DNA from: Sialis fuliginosa
Lineage: Eukaryota; Arthropoda; Insecta; Megaloptera; Sialidae
Reading direction: 5' to 3'
DNA length: 64,000 bases
NCBI GenBank assembly: GCA_961205875.1
Contig: OY540816.1
Span: 17,370,701-17,434,700, forward strand
Below are positions 60,820 through 64,000 of the stretch, piece by piece. A program made the position numbers and the translations under genes. The notes under the pieces are model-generated. The model was given only the letters and a program-made list of their open reading frames with translations. It was not told where the DNA came from and made no database searches. Position 1 is the stretch's first letter; each line of letters starts with the position of its first letter.

Positions 60820-62771
60820 ATATATATTATTATTCAGAGCTGTCATAAATACCTAAAAAGTATTTGACATTTAAAATTTTAAATTTTTTCACAGGTCTGC
60901 TACAATTGTATATGTATGAATTACACTTTTTGATTTTTTATACCACAATAGGGCCTATACTGCAAAATATATTTATAACTATGTATTAGCTACCCCGGCA
61001 AACGTTGTTCTACTCACAATGAGAAATAATTTGTTTTAAAAATCGTACTATAAACACACATTTTCGTAAATATCTCGACTCCAGCGCCACCTACCGCGTC
61101 CAAAAAACAGATAAACTTTTCGAAGCACCAAATGAACATATGGTGTGAATATGGCTTCGATACATCCAGTGGTTTAGGTTCATATTATAGGTTTTGTTTT
61201 TTTTATTTTTTAAAACTTTATGTACTTTAATTTTTTATAATAATTATGCTGATAGACACCGCCAACAGTTTCAATTACAAAAATTTAACTTTTAAACTGC
61301 CAATGGTACATAACAAATAAAGACTATTGAAATATGAGTTTGTCAAGCTGGATGTTAACGCTTCAAAATGCGTTCAAATAATAGAACCCAACGGAACGAT
61401 GTGTATTCAAATGAATGAATAACCATAAACGATATTCATTTTGTTACAGCTAAAATATTGTTTCGTTACTATAGTGGTAACAGTACATAACAAAAAAAAG
61501 AAACTAGGGGTACAGTAAAAACACGTAGAAATATAGTAATCTATTTCGTCCCTTTGTCGCTATTTATTCATTATACAAAATCGTAAATATTTTGATTCCT
61601 ATACGAGATAGGGGGTAGTTTTTTCCCCTAGATTCAGTGACGCGTTATTATTTTATGGAGCCCTAGGAAAATTTGAATTTTGGGGGCTCCATGTAAAATG
61701 TTGAAATCAGACTTTTATTCTTAGGAAGGAATTTTTTAGGAGAAATTATTTTTTACGATATTTTTTGAAGTTTTCAACTAAAACCATCGTTTTTATTTCA
61801 TGATATTCTATAAATTAAATAAATATCGGCACTACACTCACGAATTGTATTTTTTATTCACGTTGATGATACAATTTGATGTATCATCTTATGCGAAAAT
61901 TATAATAACGTAAATTAAATTTTAAAACGCCGTTAAGCGAGTAACCGTTATTGCGAGGTGCTACTGTATAAGATATAATAGTATAATAGTAAATAAAAAA
62001 AAAAAAAAGCAAAATAATTTTACATATTATGTATTTTTTGCGATAGATTTATTTTAACCTTTACGTGACTTTAGCGTTTTTAAAAGTTGATTTTTTGGCT
62101 TTACTGGAAGCTAACGGGTTGAAAGAAGAATACTTTCTGTTCGAGTCGAAGCGTTTTGAGGTGTTTTGTGTGTAATATTGGGAAAATCATTTCAAACACA
62201 TAACTGAAATGGGTACAAAATTTTATTAGTCTCATACTGTGTTTAGACCAAAAAGACAAAACAGGAACACGGTGTTTTAAAACACTTTGTATTTAAAAAT
62301 GTATAGGGTTTGTTGCTATTTTATTTTGTCTTTTTGGTCTAAACACGGCATTACAGCTCAAAAATCCAAGATCTTCTGATAATATAAAAAACAATATTAT
62401 TTGTTGTCCATGTTCAAAAATAATGTTATTCCTATTATAACTTCCTCGGTATTAATTCATTTGTTAGTTTTATTGTTTTGTTCACCAGAATATATTGTGT
62501 GAAATAATCTACATATATACATATGTTTTATAATTCTGTATGAATTCCATATCAATATTTTAAAGAATAATTAGAACGCTAAATGAATCACTGATACATA
62601 TTTCTGTGATATTGATTAATTCTCCTGTTATCACATCATTTCAAATTGTTTTTGTATCAAGTGGGAGATAAAAATATGAACAAATAGATAAGATAATGAC
62701 CAATATAATAAAGCTTCCAATTTCCAAAATAATACAGTTTTATTATTGGTGTAAAAGTGTAACAGCTAACT
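60820..62771. other. Gene-free stretch upstream of the last gene
   Basis: TACCCCGGCAAACGTTGTTC at about 60991 and the CTATACGAGATAGGGGG piece at 61597 (also at 38484) look like ends of a degraded transposon. At 62240-62350 there is a short inverted repeat (GTTTAGACCAAAAAGACAAA / TTTGTCTTTTTGGTCTAAAC). No exon seen. Confidence 0.4.
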
Positions 62772-62976
62772 ATGGCTTCCAAAATTTTATTATCACTTTT
62801 TGCTGTCCTGTGTTTAGGTACATATATAGAGTTTTAGCTTATTTTGATAATGTGGTTGTATATTAATTTTTATTTTTGGTAATTTTAAAGGATCAGTTTT
62901 GGGAAAGCCAAGTGAACCTAATACAAAATTTGAAGGAGGGGAAGCAGATGCATCGAAAGATACATATGGATACATG
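62772..62976 (+). CDS. Serine protease-like gene, first two exons (continues beyond or unseen)
   Basis: Exon 1 62772-62817 encodes a signal peptide (MASKILLSLFAVLCL) and ends in phase 1. Exon 2 62891-62976 encodes GKPSEPNTKFEGGEADASKD then TYGYM and ends in phase 0. Exon phases, sizes and the ending ...YM|GTAA copy the first two exons of the gene at 54528 (FEGGEADAS against ILGGVEAKE), so this is probably a tandem relative. No third exon (TAAHC-type) appears before the window end, so it is longer-introned or truncated. The activation site FEGG instead of IVGG suggests another non-standard family member. Confidence 0.55.
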
Positions 62977-64000
62977 GTAAATATATTTTTTATAATTATT
63001 AAATACAGTCGAGTCTCTTTTTATGCGATTTTGAAGTTATACAGTGCGGTATTTTATCCAACTTCTAATGAGGTATCAAATGAAAGCTGAAAATTTAAGG
63101 AATTTAAATATGTACGATAATTTGCCTATATCTCCGAAAGGAATAGTGAAAAAAAATCGGTCAAGACATACACGGGTGTTGCCATAAGGGTTCCGAAGTA
63201 TGTAATACGTGGAGCCACTTAGAGGTACATTTTTGAGTTAGAAAAAATTAAAAATAGGGTCATATTCTACTAATTAAGATCTACATTTTGACACCCCACT
63301 TGCCTAGATATAAAAATAAAAATATAAAATTCTATGGCGCCCCCCCTATTTAATTTTTTTCGATAATAAGTATGACAAGTTACTTATCGTTGTAAAGTAG
63401 AGTAAAAACACGTTCGAATATGCTATAGTTAACTTAGTGGCCCATAAGAAAAACTAAAGTTAGGGTTTGTAACTCGGAAAGTAAAAGTGATATAAAAATT
63501 CTAAATACGCCAATCAATACTACTACTTTTATTATACCGTCTAAATCACATAGTTTTATTAATATTTTTTGATGTAGTAACACTCACCCCTTCCTGACAA
63601 ATAATTCATCTCATTTAACCAGATCTGTATATCTTACCGTTTAGGAAATCCCCATGCATTTTACGCTTATCTTGGATACCTCGTATTTTTTATTTTGAGT
63701 CGCTGAAGAATTATTCTCGACGGAAAAAGAGGTTGGCAGGTCTTTATAGTGAGTTGGACCAAGAATGTGAACAGAAATCAAATAAAAATATAAAATGTTA
63801 AATATCACAAACTACGGAATGGCACTAAAATCCTTTTAGAACTCTGGAGTACAAAAATATGAATATTTAAATGTTATAAAAACAAAGCCTGTTTGCGTTT
63901 AGTAAATTCAATAAATGCGTTATAGATCGATTTTGAAATATAAAATAAATCCGAATATCCCTTAATTTTTATTATGTTGAATTTAACTTATTTAATATGT
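62977..64000. other. Intron or flank after exon 2 of the protease-like gene
   Basis: AT-rich. The reverse strand near 63590-63680 resembles 11340-11450 (AGATAAGCGTAAAATGCATG, TAAACGGTAAGATATACAGA), a dispersed repeat. No exon. Confidence 0.4.

Overview
The window is nuclear DNA from an AT-rich animal genome, almost certainly an insect. Genes are split by short GT-AG introns, there are no operons, and the intergenic and intronic space is full of small DNA transposons. Several repeat signatures (AAGTCGGT/ACCGACTT hairpins, a CAAATCAAATCAAATC run, Helitron-like GCGAAGCCGGGA...CTAG ends) resemble repeats I associate with Lepidoptera. That placement is a weak inference.

Layout. (1) 279-3327 (+): 3' half of a receptor-type guanylate cyclase. 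(2) 7891-15947 (+) and 19112-24642 (+): two tandem choline transporter-like (SLC44/CTL) genes with matching 13-exon structure. The downstream copy is intact (706 aa). The upstream copy lacks the counterpart of exon 5 and its introns carry many MITEs. (3) 16681-18109 (-): MED30, lying between the two CTL genes. (4) 25565-26897 (-): endonuclease G, divergent from 27145-28115 (+): SURF6, with 247 bp between their start codons. (5) 31875-34254 (-): GC-rich last exons of an unidentified single-pass membrane protein, and an orphan terminal exon at 37624-37748 (-). (6) 39234-43564: a complete LTR retrotransposon with LTRs that look identical, encoding a Gag-like ORF and a second lysine/glutamate-rich ORF but no recognisable protease, reverse transcriptase, RNase H or integrase. 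(7) 44736-45802: a transposon-like unit containing a giant inverted repeat. (8) 48938-52168 (-): hyaluronidase (GH56). (9) 54528-57972 (+): a secreted, probably GPI-anchored S1 serine protease homolog lacking the catalytic His and Ser, followed at 62772 by the first two exons of a related gene cut by the window end.

The repeat content can be sorted into families. MITE-A has TGTCCGGTATTATAAAGGAG ends with TTA/TAA target duplications and seven or more copies, one with an empty-site paralogue in the window. MITE-D has CAAGGTTAGTAAA ends with 9-bp duplications. Others are hAT-type elements with 8-bp duplications, a PIF/Harbinger-type element, MITE-B pairs and several foldback elements. Several are nested, which gives an order of insertion. 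All gene models were built by eye from reading frame, splice-site and phase consistency. No database search was run.
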